This document shows, in pieces, positions 28,938 through 36,774 of a DNA stretch of 64,000 nt (positions are counted from its first letter, which is position 1; every line of letters starts with the position of its first letter). Both the position numbers and the translations under genes were made by a program. Below the pieces are notes generated by a model. That model had not been told where the DNA came from, made no database searches, and saw nothing but the letters and a program-made list of their open reading frames with translations. Where the stretch lies: NCBI GenBank assembly GCA_017411805.1, contig JAFQPI010000062.1:1-64000 (forward strand). Direction: 5' to 3'. Source of the stretch: Clostridia bacterium. Its GTDB lineage: Bacteria; Bacillota; Clostridia; Oscillospirales; CAG-272.

Positions 28938-28973
28938 AAAAAGACAGAGAATGATTGGATTCTCTGTCTTTTT
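28938..28973. terminator. Bidirectional intrinsic terminator
   Basis: 15-bp arms with core AAAGACAGAGAAT / ATTCTCTGTCTTT and a 6-nt loop; T-runs on both sides. Confidence 0.9.
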
Positions 28974-28992
28974 GCTTTAATTATTCGGGATT

Positions 28993-29880
28993 TTAATTGA
29001 TCTCAAACTCTGCCCAAAGCAGGCAATGGTCAGAGTAGCTCTTGCTTACGTAACCCGAAGAGACTTCCTTGAAGGCATCCGAATAGATGATATTATCGAT
29101 AGGACTCTTGTTCGAGGGGAAGGTGGGATAGTTGCGGATATCGTTGTTGATGAGACTGCCCGAAATGACTCTGAATTCACTGAAGTCGGCAGTGTTGAAG
29201 TCGCCGGTGACTATGTAGTTTTTGCAGGCATCGGTCTTTTCGGAGACCTCAAGGAACTGAAGTCCGCGGAGGCTCTTGTCCTCAAAGGAAAGATGTGTGT
29301 TGAAGAAATCGAGCTGCATGCCGCCGAGGTCGATTACGGCATGACCGAGGGATCTTCCTTCCTTGTCCCAGGATTCAAGCGGAATGACCTCCGAGGATAC
29401 GATCGGATACTTCGAGAGAATGAGAGTACCGTACTGACCGCCCTGATAGTCGATAGCGCGTACGAAAACGTAGTAGGGCATATCTGCCGCCTCGGCGAGC
29501 ATTCTGGGCTGATCGATGTAGTTCGAACGCTTGGTTCTCTTATCGACCTCCTGCAGTCCTACAATGTCGAGATTCTGCGCTTTGATGACCTCTGCGATGG
29601 TATTGAGGTTGAGATTTGCATCTGCGGCGTGCTTGATGTTGTAGCTGCCGATTCTGATCGTCTTGGGCATTGAAATTTCCTCCTTGGTTGTTTCGGGCGC
29701 GGATGTTGTGATCTCCTCCGTGGTTACCTCGAGGGTAGTTTCCTCGATCTCGGACGACTCGGGAGCGGGAGCTTCGGTCGTCGTGTCCGAGGTCTCGGGA
29801 GCCTCTGTCTTCTCGCAGGAGCAGAGAAGAGCGGTGAGCGAGAGAAGGAGAAGGGCAAAAATGATAGAAATGCGTTTCAT
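28993..29880 (-). CDS. Endonuclease/exonuclease/phosphatase family lipoprotein
   Basis: 295 residues. Lipoprotein signal with lipobox LCSC at about 20, then a Thr/Glu linker to about residue 70. The rest is the EEP fold with all key motifs: RIGSYNIKHA (Asn), IVGLQEVDK (metal Glu), YGTLILSKYPI, FFNTHLS, VTGDFNT (Asp/Asn) and the final SYSDHCL (Asp-His). It is a metal-dependent phosphodiesterase or phosphatase outside the cell, perhaps a DNase or a phospholipid enzyme; substrate unknown. AAAGGACGG upstream. It shares a short divergent promoter region with the FAD oxidoreductase gene. Confidence 0.9.
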   Translation of the reverse strand: MKRISIIFALLLLSLTALLCSCEKTEAPETSDTTTEAPAPESSEIEETTLEVTTEEITTSAPETTKEEISMPKTIRIGSYNIKHAADANLNLNTIAEVIKAQNLDIVGLQEVDKRTKRSNYIDQPRMLAEAADMPYYVFVRAIDYQGGQYGTLILSKYPIVSSEVIPLESWDKEGRSLGHAVIDLGGMQLDFFNTHLSFEDKSLRGLQFLEVSEKTDACKNYIVTGDFNTADFSEFRVISGSLINNDIRNYPTFPSNKSPIDNIIYSDAFKEVSSGYVSKSYSDHCLLWAEFEIN

Positions 29881-29911
29881 ATTGTCGCCGTCCTTTTGTT
29901 ATTCTGCTGTT

Positions 29912-29940
29912 ATTATAGCTTACCGAAGCGTTTTTGTCAA
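29912..29940 (-). promoter_or_regulatory. Promoter of the EEP lipoprotein gene
   Basis: Minus strand TTGACA (29940-29935), 17-nt spacer, TATAAT (29917-29912). Confidence 0.85.
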
Positions 29941-29947
29941 GTCATTA

Positions 29948-29976
29948 TTGACTTTTTCTTCCGCGGGTGGTATAAT
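29948..29976 (+). promoter_or_regulatory. Promoter of the FAD oxidoreductase gene
   Basis: TTGACT (29948-29953), 17-nt spacer, TATAAT (29971-29976). Its -35 box is 7 nt from that of the divergent promoter, so one bound factor could affect both. Confidence 0.85.
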
Positions 29977-30010
29977 TAAGATGATATAACACGTTTACAA
30001 GGAGAGTAAA

Positions 30011-31345
30011 ATGGCTGATTGTATTACTTATCAGAGCAAGGTACCCGTTGTACGCGAATGCGACGTTCTCGTTGTAGGTGCGGGACCCGCGGGCGTATGC
30101 GCCGCCGTATCCGCGGCAAGAGAGGGAGCAAAGGTTATTCTTTGCGAGCGTTACGGCTCGGTCGGCGGTATGCTGACTATGGGCAACGTCGATCCCATCC
30201 TCGGCGAGGTCGGCGGAGGAACCTATTATGACGAGATAGTAAGAAGACTTTCCGAGATAGATAAAGGCACCGTTCCGACTACGGGAACGAGGATCGGACG
30301 CGAGGTGCCGGTCAACCGCGAGGCTGCAAAGATCGTCCTCGACAGAATGATATCCGACGCGGGAGTTGAGCTTTGGGTAGGCGCGGCGTTCGTTGATTCG
30401 CTCGTTGAGAACGGTAAGGTGACAGGCGCGATATTTGCAACGCAAAACGGTCTGCGTGCAATCCGCGCAAAAGTGACGGTCGACTCCACGGGTGACGCTT
30501 GTGTTGCCGCCGCTGCGGGTGCCGAGATCGAGATCGGACGCGAGAGTGACGGCGGACTTCAGCCAATGACACTTGAGTTTACCGTGACAGGAGTTGACGA
30601 GAGCATTGCCATCAGCGTCTGGGGCGGAAGCGACCCGATAAAGATCCCCGCGGGCGAGTTTGCGGGTCTGGAATACCGTGAGCTTTGCAAGCAGAAGAAC
30701 CGCGAGGGCGAGCTTCCCGAGTTCGTTACGATCGTAAGACTTCACAGAACGTCACGCCCCGGCGAGCGTTCCGTCAATGCAACTCAGGTCAACGACCTTT
30801 CTCCCCTCGATCCCTCGGATATGGGCAAGGCAGAGCTCGAGCTCCGCGACCAGATCAAGAAGTGCGTCGACTTCCTTCAGAAATATATCCCCGGATTTGA
30901 GAATTGCGCGATAAGGGCATCTGCAGACACCGTCGGCGTACGTGAATCGAGAAGAGTGCGCGGCGTTGAATATATAGTTGATAGCGACGTTGAGAACGGA
31001 CGCCACCGCGATGACGGAATCGTTCATAACGCGTGGTTCCTCATCGATATCCATAATCCCAAGGGTGGCGGACAGGCAGAGGGGTACTCGAAGCCCGCAC
31101 AGCCCTACGACATTCCCTACGGCGCGATCGTTCCGATAAAGACGAACGGGCTTCTCATAGCCGGTCGTCCTATCTCGGGCACTCACCGTGCGCATGCTTC
31201 TTGGCGAGTCATGGCAATATGTATGGCAATGGGCGAAGCCGCGGGAATTGCCGCTTCCAAGTGCGTCGCTCTCGGAGTTGAGCCCCGCGAGCTTGATCCC
31301 GCCGAGATCCGTAAGGTACTTGCCGCAAGAGGCGTTGAACTTTAA
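30011..31345 (+). CDS. FAD-dependent oxidoreductase
   Basis: 444 residues of the FAD_oxidored family. The N-terminal Rossmann motif is CDVLVVGAGPAGVCAAVSAAREGAKVILCER; then GSVGGMLT, VTVDSTGDACVAAAAGAE and a C-terminal FAD contact segment TNGLLIAGRPISGTHRAHASWRVMA (split over strands). Cytoplasmic flavoprotein of unknown substrate; relatives are often found near sugar catabolism genes. AGGAGAG is 8 nt upstream of the ATG. Single gene behind a strong promoter that is divergent from the EEP lipoprotein. Confidence 0.88.
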   Translation: MADCITYQSKVPVVRECDVLVVGAGPAGVCAAVSAAREGAKVILCERYGSVGGMLTMGNVDPILGEVGGGTYYDEIVRRLSEIDKGTVPTTGTRIGREVPVNREAAKIVLDRMISDAGVELWVGAAFVDSLVENGKVTGAIFATQNGLRAIRAKVTVDSTGDACVAAAAGAEIEIGRESDGGLQPMTLEFTVTGVDESIAISVWGGSDPIKIPAGEFAGLEYRELCKQKNREGELPEFVTIVRLHRTSRPGERSVNATQVNDLSPLDPSDMGKAELELRDQIKKCVDFLQKYIPGFENCAIRASADTVGVRESRRVRGVEYIVDSDVENGRHRDDGIVHNAWFLIDIHNPKGGGQAEGYSKPAQPYDIPYGAIVPIKTNGLLIAGRPISGTHRAHASWRVMAICMAMGEAAGIAASKCVALGVEPRELDPAEIRKVLAARGVEL

Positions 31346-31352
31346 GATAAAA

Positions 31353-31392
31353 ATAATACCGCGTCCTGCCGTTTGGCGGGGCGCGGTATTAT
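31353..31392. terminator. Intrinsic terminator between convergent genes
   Basis: ATAATACCGCG/CGCGGTATTAT stem with an inner GC hairpin. The T-run (TTTTTATC) is on the minus side, so it mainly serves the TIR gene. Confidence 0.75.
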
Positions 31393-31420
31393 CGTTAACG
31401 GTATTATGCAGGCGTTGTTT

Positions 31421-33538
31421 TTACCAGCCCGACATCATACGCTGAAAGAGATCGTTTGTTTTGAATGTTTCGATTTTGTGCTCTGCCCACTCACGAGCCT
31501 TTTTATAGCGGTCAATGTCAGGATATTCCGAAATCAATAAATCGTATATCTTAAGTGTCTTCTCCGCGTATTTGTCTTTTTTCAAAGTATAGTATGCCAT
31601 CATGCAATGCGTGGCAAGCTGATCGTATTCATCTTCAAAACCGTTCTTTTGTACCGCTTCTTCGAATACCCGCAGGTGTTCGTCGAAATAATACTCCGCG
31701 CCGTCAAGATCGTTGCTCGATTGTTTATGGTATGCAACGGAGCGGTAAGCGAACGAAAGCTCTTTCATTGAATCAACCGATCCGTTTTCTTCGGCTAAGC
31801 TTTGCAGAATTGAGATGTGTTTGGAAAAAAACTCATCGCTCGAATCGTTCGTCCAGACACCCATATCGTAATAAATTTCCGCAAGATCATATTTTGCCGA
31901 GACTGTATCATATTCGTCGGCGAGCTCTTCGAATATCTTAGTTGCTTTCAGATAGTAATTGTTTATTACTTTGTAGCCTTTTTCATCATAAAAGCGTGAT
32001 GAGAGCTCGTCTGCGTAGCTTTTATATATGATTCCGAGATTGCGTTTGGTGCTTCTGTTGCTTGTGCTTTTTATAAGCTTTTCTGCGGTTTTTATTGCCT
32101 GCAGGTAGTATTTTTGGATTTTGCCGTGTTTTACTTTATCATCAAAGAGATTCAGCTGCTTGGCATAGTTTATATAACTTTTTGAAAGATAAAAGGCAGA
32201 CCGAGACTTTTTGAATCTGAGATTAATTCTTTTTCCTGTCTTAAGTACGTCCTCATAAATCTCTTTGAGGATTCCGTGTTCTTCTTCCTGTTCTTCATTA
32301 GTGAATTCTCTGAAATAGTAATAGTCATAAAGCTCGCCGAAGTAACACAGTTCCTTCAAATACCGATGAGCCGAGTCTTCGTCTCTTTTTTTCAGATAAA
32401 TCTTTTTTAGATGGTCTGTCAATCTCTTTTGCCATATTAATGCCGTTTTGTAACAGCCCGATCTTTCGCTGTAAACAGAAACCAACTTTTTCATTGCTTC
32501 GGGAAGCCCCGCTTCCGCGGCGGAGGTTATCAGAGAAAGCGCGCGCTCAAAGTCTTTTTCAACGTCGATGCCTCCAAGATAAGCGAGTCCGATAAAAAGA
32601 TTATGCTCGGGATCTTTGTCATTCTCACGAACGGCAATATTTGCAAGAGCGTTTGCCAACGATGAGGAAAGCTGATTGTCATCATGAGCGTCAATGCAAT
32701 CGGGAATATCGGGATATTTTTCGGAAAGCTCGGAGAGGTCGGTCTTGATAAGCTCTGCGGGAATAATCGGTTTGTTTGCACCGCGAGCCATCGGATATTC
32801 CACAGACATTATGTAGTTGCTTTCGCTCACAAGATTTGGTGTGACTGCAAGCGTGAAGAGCTCGCTCTTTTCGATAGCCGCCTTGATGGAATCATTGAAA
32901 TTATCGCCGGGAGTCAGAAATTCATCGTACCATATCGCGATGTCGCGGCAAAAGTCGTTCTTGTGTATAAGCCGCATTAGTTCCTGAGCGTAAACTCGAT
33001 CCTTTTTGCGGTAGCTGAGGAAGATATACGCATCAAATGCACGGCGGATCTTTTCGTAAAGCTCATTGTCAATGAGATGGGACGACAGATAATCCGCAAG
33101 CTTTTCTTTATAAGGAATCGCCGTAATATCTTTCGAAGTAGTATCGAGATATTGCAGATTGCCGCATTTTTCATTGAATGCATCGTTCAGCTCGGGTTCC
33201 AATATTATGGGCAGGACCGTGATATCATTGTTAACCGCAAAGCGGAAATCAGAATCAAGAGCAGGATTTGGCGTATTCAATAGCTTGTACGTTACCGGCA
33301 TAACGAACAAGTCCATCTCCTTTAGATCAAAGAAAAAATCTTCATCGCGTTCGGCGGCAGGGTCTTCGAGATATAATAAGGCGCAACTTGTATTGCCTTC
33401 GTCCTCAAGGGTGTTCAGAATGTCATTCTTGATCCTTTCAAAATACAAGCTGTAATCGCGAGGATGTGCGCAGAAATATATTTTTTGCTTACCCTGCAGA
33501 GTTAGTTCTCCTTTTGTTTTATAATTGAAAACTGCCAT
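31421..33538 (-). CDS. Double-TIR protein with SEL1/TPR repeats
   Basis: 705 residues. Residues about 18-125 form a diverged TIR-like domain (KIYFCAHPRDYSLYF, DLFVMPVTYKLL). Residues about 168-275 are a clearer TIR domain: DAYIFLSYRKKDRVYAQELM, WYDEFLTPGDNFNDSIKAAI, FTLAVTPNLVSESNYIMSVEYPMA, with Glu247 at the position of the NADase catalytic Glu. SEL1-like (LGGIDVEKDFERALSL) and TPR-like helices fill the rest. No signal peptide or membrane helix. TIR-repeat proteins can be NAD-degrading immune or signalling proteins; here this is inference, and no known defence partner is adjacent. AAGGAGACGGCAA precedes the ATG. Confidence 0.8.
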   Translation of the reverse strand: MAVFNYKTKGELTLQGKQKIYFCAHPRDYSLYFERIKNDILNTLEDEGNTSCALLYLEDPAAERDEDFFFDLKEMDLFVMPVTYKLLNTPNPALDSDFRFAVNNDITVLPIILEPELNDAFNEKCGNLQYLDTTSKDITAIPYKEKLADYLSSHLIDNELYEKIRRAFDAYIFLSYRKKDRVYAQELMRLIHKNDFCRDIAIWYDEFLTPGDNFNDSIKAAIEKSELFTLAVTPNLVSESNYIMSVEYPMARGANKPIIPAELIKTDLSELSEKYPDIPDCIDAHDDNQLSSSLANALANIAVRENDKDPEHNLFIGLAYLGGIDVEKDFERALSLITSAAEAGLPEAMKKLVSVYSERSGCYKTALIWQKRLTDHLKKIYLKKRDEDSAHRYLKELCYFGELYDYYYFREFTNEEQEEEHGILKEIYEDVLKTGKRINLRFKKSRSAFYLSKSYINYAKQLNLFDDKVKHGKIQKYYLQAIKTAEKLIKSTSNRSTKRNLGIIYKSYADELSSRFYDEKGYKVINNYYLKATKIFEELADEYDTVSAKYDLAEIYYDMGVWTNDSSDEFFSKHISILQSLAEENGSVDSMKELSFAYRSVAYHKQSSNDLDGAEYYFDEHLRVFEEAVQKNGFEDEYDQLATHCMMAYYTLKKDKYAEKTLKIYDLLISEYPDIDRYKKAREWAEHKIETFKTNDLFQRMMSGW

Positions 33539-33575
33539 TTGCCGTCTCCTTTTATAAGATAAATAAGGTGATTAA

Positions 33576-33604
33576 ATTATACAATAATTCTAACTTAATG
33601 TCAA
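33576..33604 (-). promoter_or_regulatory. Promoter of the TIR gene
   Basis: Minus strand TTGACA (33604-33599), 17-nt spacer, TATAAT (33581-33576). Confidence 0.85.
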
Positions 33605-33753
33605 GAATAATTGCAGTTCATTTTGATAGATGACGCATTTATCAATTATTTTGGTTAACAAATATTAAGAATTGATACACAAAATATTTAACTGAACTAA
33701 ACACTTGAGTGTTATAATAAATTGAATATTTCTTACCTTCGGGAGGAACTGCT

Positions 33754-35049
33754 ATGAATGCATTGACATTAAAAGAAAATATACTTTCGCGCGCGCTCGA
33801 CGTCCGCTTTGCAAAGCTATACGGCTCGGATGAGTCTGCACTTGCGCATCAGAGAGCAAGATACGCCGCTCTTATCGACGAATTTGCTTCGCGCTACGGC
33901 GAGGACCGCGATATCGCTCTTTTCTCGGTTCCCGGCAGAAGCGAGCTTTCGGGTAACCACACCGACCACAACCACGGTTGCGTGATCGCGGGCAGCATCG
34001 ACCTTGATATTATTGCCGTGGCGGCAAAAAACGAGGACAGCGTCATCCGTATCAAGAGCGAGGGCTTCCCCGAAGACGTGGTAAATATTGATACTTACAA
34101 TACTCCGGATGAATCGAGATTCGGCAAGTCGGACGCACTTATCGCGGGTGTTGCGGACGGATTCAGATGCCGCAGCTTCCGCACGGGCGGCTATGACGCT
34201 TGCACGACCTCGAGCGTTCTCAAGGGCTCGGGACTTTCCTCGTCCGCGGCTTTTGAGAATATGGTAGGACTTATCCTTTCCCATTTCTATAACTCGGGTG
34301 AGGTTGATTTTGTCACTCTCGCACAGATTTCTCAGTATTCCGAGAACAAATTCTTCGGCAAGCCATGCGGTCTTATGGATCAGGTTGCTTGCGCCGCGGG
34401 CGGTATCGTTTCTATCGATTTTGCAGATACGTCTGCTCCCTGCGTTGAAAAGGTCGATTTCGATCTTACCAAGGCGGGTTATTGCCTCTGCATCGTTAAC
34501 ACCGGCGGAAACCACGCCGATCTCACGCCCGATTACGCCGCTGTCCCCGCAGAGATGAAGGCTGTTGCGGCTGAGCTCGGTGCAAGTGTTCTGCGCGAGA
34601 CCGACCGCGAGGCTCTTATCAAGGCTGTTCCCGCGCTCCGCGAGAAGGTCGGCGACCGAGCTATCCTCCGTGCCTTCCATTTCTTTGCCGAGAACGACCG
34701 CGTAGCTGAGCAGAAGAGCGCTCTCAAGTCAGGAGATATTGAAAAATATTTCTCTGGCGTTCTCGCTTCGGGAAGATCCTCCTTCTGTTATCTTCAGAAC
34801 GTATATACCACCGCAAACGTGTCCGAGCAAGGCCTTTCCCTTGCGCTGAACCTCTGCGAGAGCTATCTTTCGTCGCTTGACCAACCGACCGCTTGGCGTG
34901 TTCACGGCGGAGGCTTTGCCGGAACTGTTCAGGCATACGTCCCCGTGTCTGCCGCAGAAGGATTCGTATCTCTGCTTGAGAGCGTATTCGGAAAGGGCTC
35001 CTGCTATCTGCTCAAGATCAGACTTTCGGGTGCCGTAAGAGTATTTTAA
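33754..35049 (+). CDS. galK: Galactokinase
   Basis: 431 residues, GHMP-kinase fold. The signature PGRSELSGNHTDHNHG is a variant of the family's PGRVNLIGEHTDYNGG; ATP loop VLKGSGLSSSAAFE, then KPCGLMDQVA and the C-terminal WRVHGGGFAGTVQAY. It phosphorylates galactose at C1 with ATP, first step of the Leloir pathway. Asn and Ser replace the usual Ile-Gly-Glu of the signature, so the preferred sugar may differ (a related aminosugar is possible). GGGAGG 8 nt upstream; TATAAT at 33713. No galT or galE here. Confidence 0.88.
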   Translation: MNALTLKENILSRALDVRFAKLYGSDESALAHQRARYAALIDEFASRYGEDRDIALFSVPGRSELSGNHTDHNHGCVIAGSIDLDIIAVAAKNEDSVIRIKSEGFPEDVVNIDTYNTPDESRFGKSDALIAGVADGFRCRSFRTGGYDACTTSSVLKGSGLSSSAAFENMVGLILSHFYNSGEVDFVTLAQISQYSENKFFGKPCGLMDQVACAAGGIVSIDFADTSAPCVEKVDFDLTKAGYCLCIVNTGGNHADLTPDYAAVPAEMKAVAAELGASVLRETDREALIKAVPALREKVGDRAILRAFHFFAENDRVAEQKSALKSGDIEKYFSGVLASGRSSFCYLQNVYTTANVSEQGLSLALNLCESYLSSLDQPTAWRVHGGGFAGTVQAYVPVSAAEGFVSLLESVFGKGSCYLLKIRLSGAVRVF

Positions 35050-35074
35050 TCCATTTTTGAAAGGAACGTCCGCC

Positions 35075-35482
35075 ATGAAAAAAGGACAAAATTCACAACA
35101 CCAAAGCGTATCCGAGGCTGTAAATGCCTTTAATTGGAAGCGCATGCTTCTTCTCGTGCTGTTTTGCGCGATCTCGCTTGGTTTATATTTCTATCTTATC
35201 AACTTCACCTTCTGGAAAGTCGTTGTTATCGGATACGTAGCAATTGCTTCGGTACTGATTATTGCGTATTTTATCATCAACCGTGCCTTTACGGGCAGCG
35301 GCGTAACTTACGAGATGCTCCCCGATACGATGACTCATGACGAAAAGGAAGAGTATCTTGCCGACGTTGCCGATCGCGAGCGCCGTTCAAGACCCCTTCT
35401 TATGATCATTTTTCCCGTAATAGTCACGCTTCTTGTTGATCTTTTCCGCCTTTTTGTGATCGATGGATTTCTCGGCAAGTGA
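35075..35482 (+). CDS. Small membrane protein of unknown function
   Basis: 135 residues from ATG 35075, fixed by AAAGGA 10 nt upstream. Three predicted helices at about 23-42, 47-68 and 110-130, with a charged middle segment (HDEKEEYLADVADRERRSR). I do not recognise a family beyond uncharacterised Clostridia membrane proteins. Its stop overlaps the walJ start (TGATG), so the two are translationally coupled and it may assist WalJ or simply share its expression. Confidence 0.75.
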   Translation: MKKGQNSQHQSVSEAVNAFNWKRMLLLVLFCAISLGLYFYLINFTFWKVVVIGYVAIASVLIIAYFIINRAFTGSGVTYEMLPDTMTHDEKEEYLADVADRERRSRPLLMIIFPVIVTLLVDLFRLFVIDGFLGK

Positions 35483-36252
35483 TGAGCGAGCTGACGATCG
35501 GAACACTTTGCTCGGGCTCAAAAGGAAATTGTACCCTTATTAAGTATCGCAATACCGCGATCCTTGTAGATGCCGGACGCTCGACAAAGTACATAAAAAA
35601 CGCGCTTGCTTCGGTTGGGATCATGCCTGAGGATATTTCCGCAATTTTCCTCACCCATTCGCATAGCGACCATACCTCGGCTCTCAAGGTTTGGAGCTCG
35701 CATTATCATACTCCCGTGCATGCCAGTGCGGCAGTTTGCGCAGATCTCGAGAATAAATGCTGTGAGGTACTCGTTGAGCATCCCATAGTTTTTGAAGAGA
35801 CTGTCGGTGAGATAAACGTGAAAAGCTTTCCCACCGACCACGATTCCTTCGGCTCGGTCGGATACCGCTTTGAAGTCGGAGAAAGAAGCGTAGGCATTGC
35901 TACCGACCTCGGCCACGTGACTGAGCGAGTCCGCGAGGGGCTTTGCGGATGTGCGGCGGCAGTTATCGAGTCGAATCATGACGTCGATATGCTTCTCCGC
36001 GGTCCGTATCCTCCCGAGCTTAAGCAGAGAATACTTTCGCGGTACGGTCATCTTTCCAATGAAAGCGGAGCGGAATTCGCAAGATTCCTTGCAGATAACG
36101 GAACCTCACAGCTTTTGCTTGCGCATCTTTCCGAGATCAATAATACTCCCGAGCTTGCTGTCCGTGCCTCAACCGCGGCGCTCCTTGACGTAATGAACAA
36201 GATTGAGCTTGCGGTAGCCGAGCCCGCTGTTCCCGTGCTATTCAATCTTTGA
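35482..36252 (+). CDS. walJ: MBL-fold metallohydrolase WalJ/YycJ
   Basis: 256 residues. SGSKGNCTLIKYRNTAILVDAG is the YycJ-type start, followed by the metal site LTHSHSDH, FPTDHDSFGSVGYRF, IATDLGH, IESNHD and the closing GHLSNESG and LAHLSEINN. The family is a 5'-3' exonuclease-like enzyme tied to DNA replication and cell-wall control in Firmicutes. ATG 35482 in the TGATG overlap is preferred to the GTG three bases earlier. rlmH follows after 13 nt, the same order as in Bacillus, except that the htrA gene between them is absent. Confidence 0.9.
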   Translation: MSELTIGTLCSGSKGNCTLIKYRNTAILVDAGRSTKYIKNALASVGIMPEDISAIFLTHSHSDHTSALKVWSSHYHTPVHASAAVCADLENKCCEVLVEHPIVFEETVGEINVKSFPTDHDSFGSVGYRFEVGERSVGIATDLGHVTERVREGLCGCAAAVIESNHDVDMLLRGPYPPELKQRILSRYGHLSNESGAEFARFLADNGTSQLLLAHLSEINNTPELAVRASTAALLDVMNKIELAVAEPAVPVLFNL

Positions 36253-36265
36253 TGAGGAAATAAAA

Positions 36266-36745
36266 GTGATCAATCTGAAATTTATCGTTCTGGGCAATAT
36301 TAAGGAGCAGTATCTGCGAGATGCCGCTGCCGAATATATCAAACGTCTCGGAGCGTTTGCCAAGGTCGAGCTTTGCGAGCTGAAGGAAGCGCGTCTTCCC
36401 GATAATCCATCGCAAAGTCATATAGATGCCGCGCTCGAGGACGAGGCGCAGAGAATTCTCGCCGCCATTCCTCCCCGTTCGCACGTTATCGCGCTCGCCG
36501 TTGAAGGGCGGCAGATGTCAAGCGAGGATTTTGCGGAGCATATCGAAAACGTGACGCAGATATCTTCTGCGATCTGTCTGATAATCGGAAGCTCCCACGG
36601 ACTTTCGCAAAGAGTAAAGGCTGCGGCAGACTATAAGCTTTCGTTGTCAAAGATGACTTTCCCTCATCAATTGTTCCGCGTTATGCTGCTTGAATCCGTC
36701 TATCGCGCGTTCAATATAATCAAAGGTACTAAATATCACAAATGA
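36266..36745 (+). CDS. rlmH: 23S rRNA pseudouridine-1915 N3-methyltransferase RlmH
   Basis: 159 residues, SPOUT fold, normal length. INLKFIVLGNIKEQYLRDAAAEYIKRL at the N-terminus, VIALAVEGRQMSSEDFA, then the SAM-binding knot CLIIGSSHGLSQRV and the C-terminal SKMTFPHQLFRVMLLESVYRAFNIIKGTKYHK in pieces. It methylates pseudouridine 1915 in helix 69 of 23S rRNA. Starts with GTG at 36266, preceded by GAGGAAA. Last gene of the galK-side cluster. Confidence 0.97.
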   Translation: MINLKFIVLGNIKEQYLRDAAAEYIKRLGAFAKVELCELKEARLPDNPSQSHIDAALEDEAQRILAAIPPRSHVIALAVEGRQMSSEDFAEHIENVTQISSAICLIIGSSHGLSQRVKAAADYKLSLSKMTFPHQLFRVMLLESVYRAFNIIKGTKYHK

Positions 36746-36774
36746 TATTCAACATATAAATTTTGGAGAAAAAC

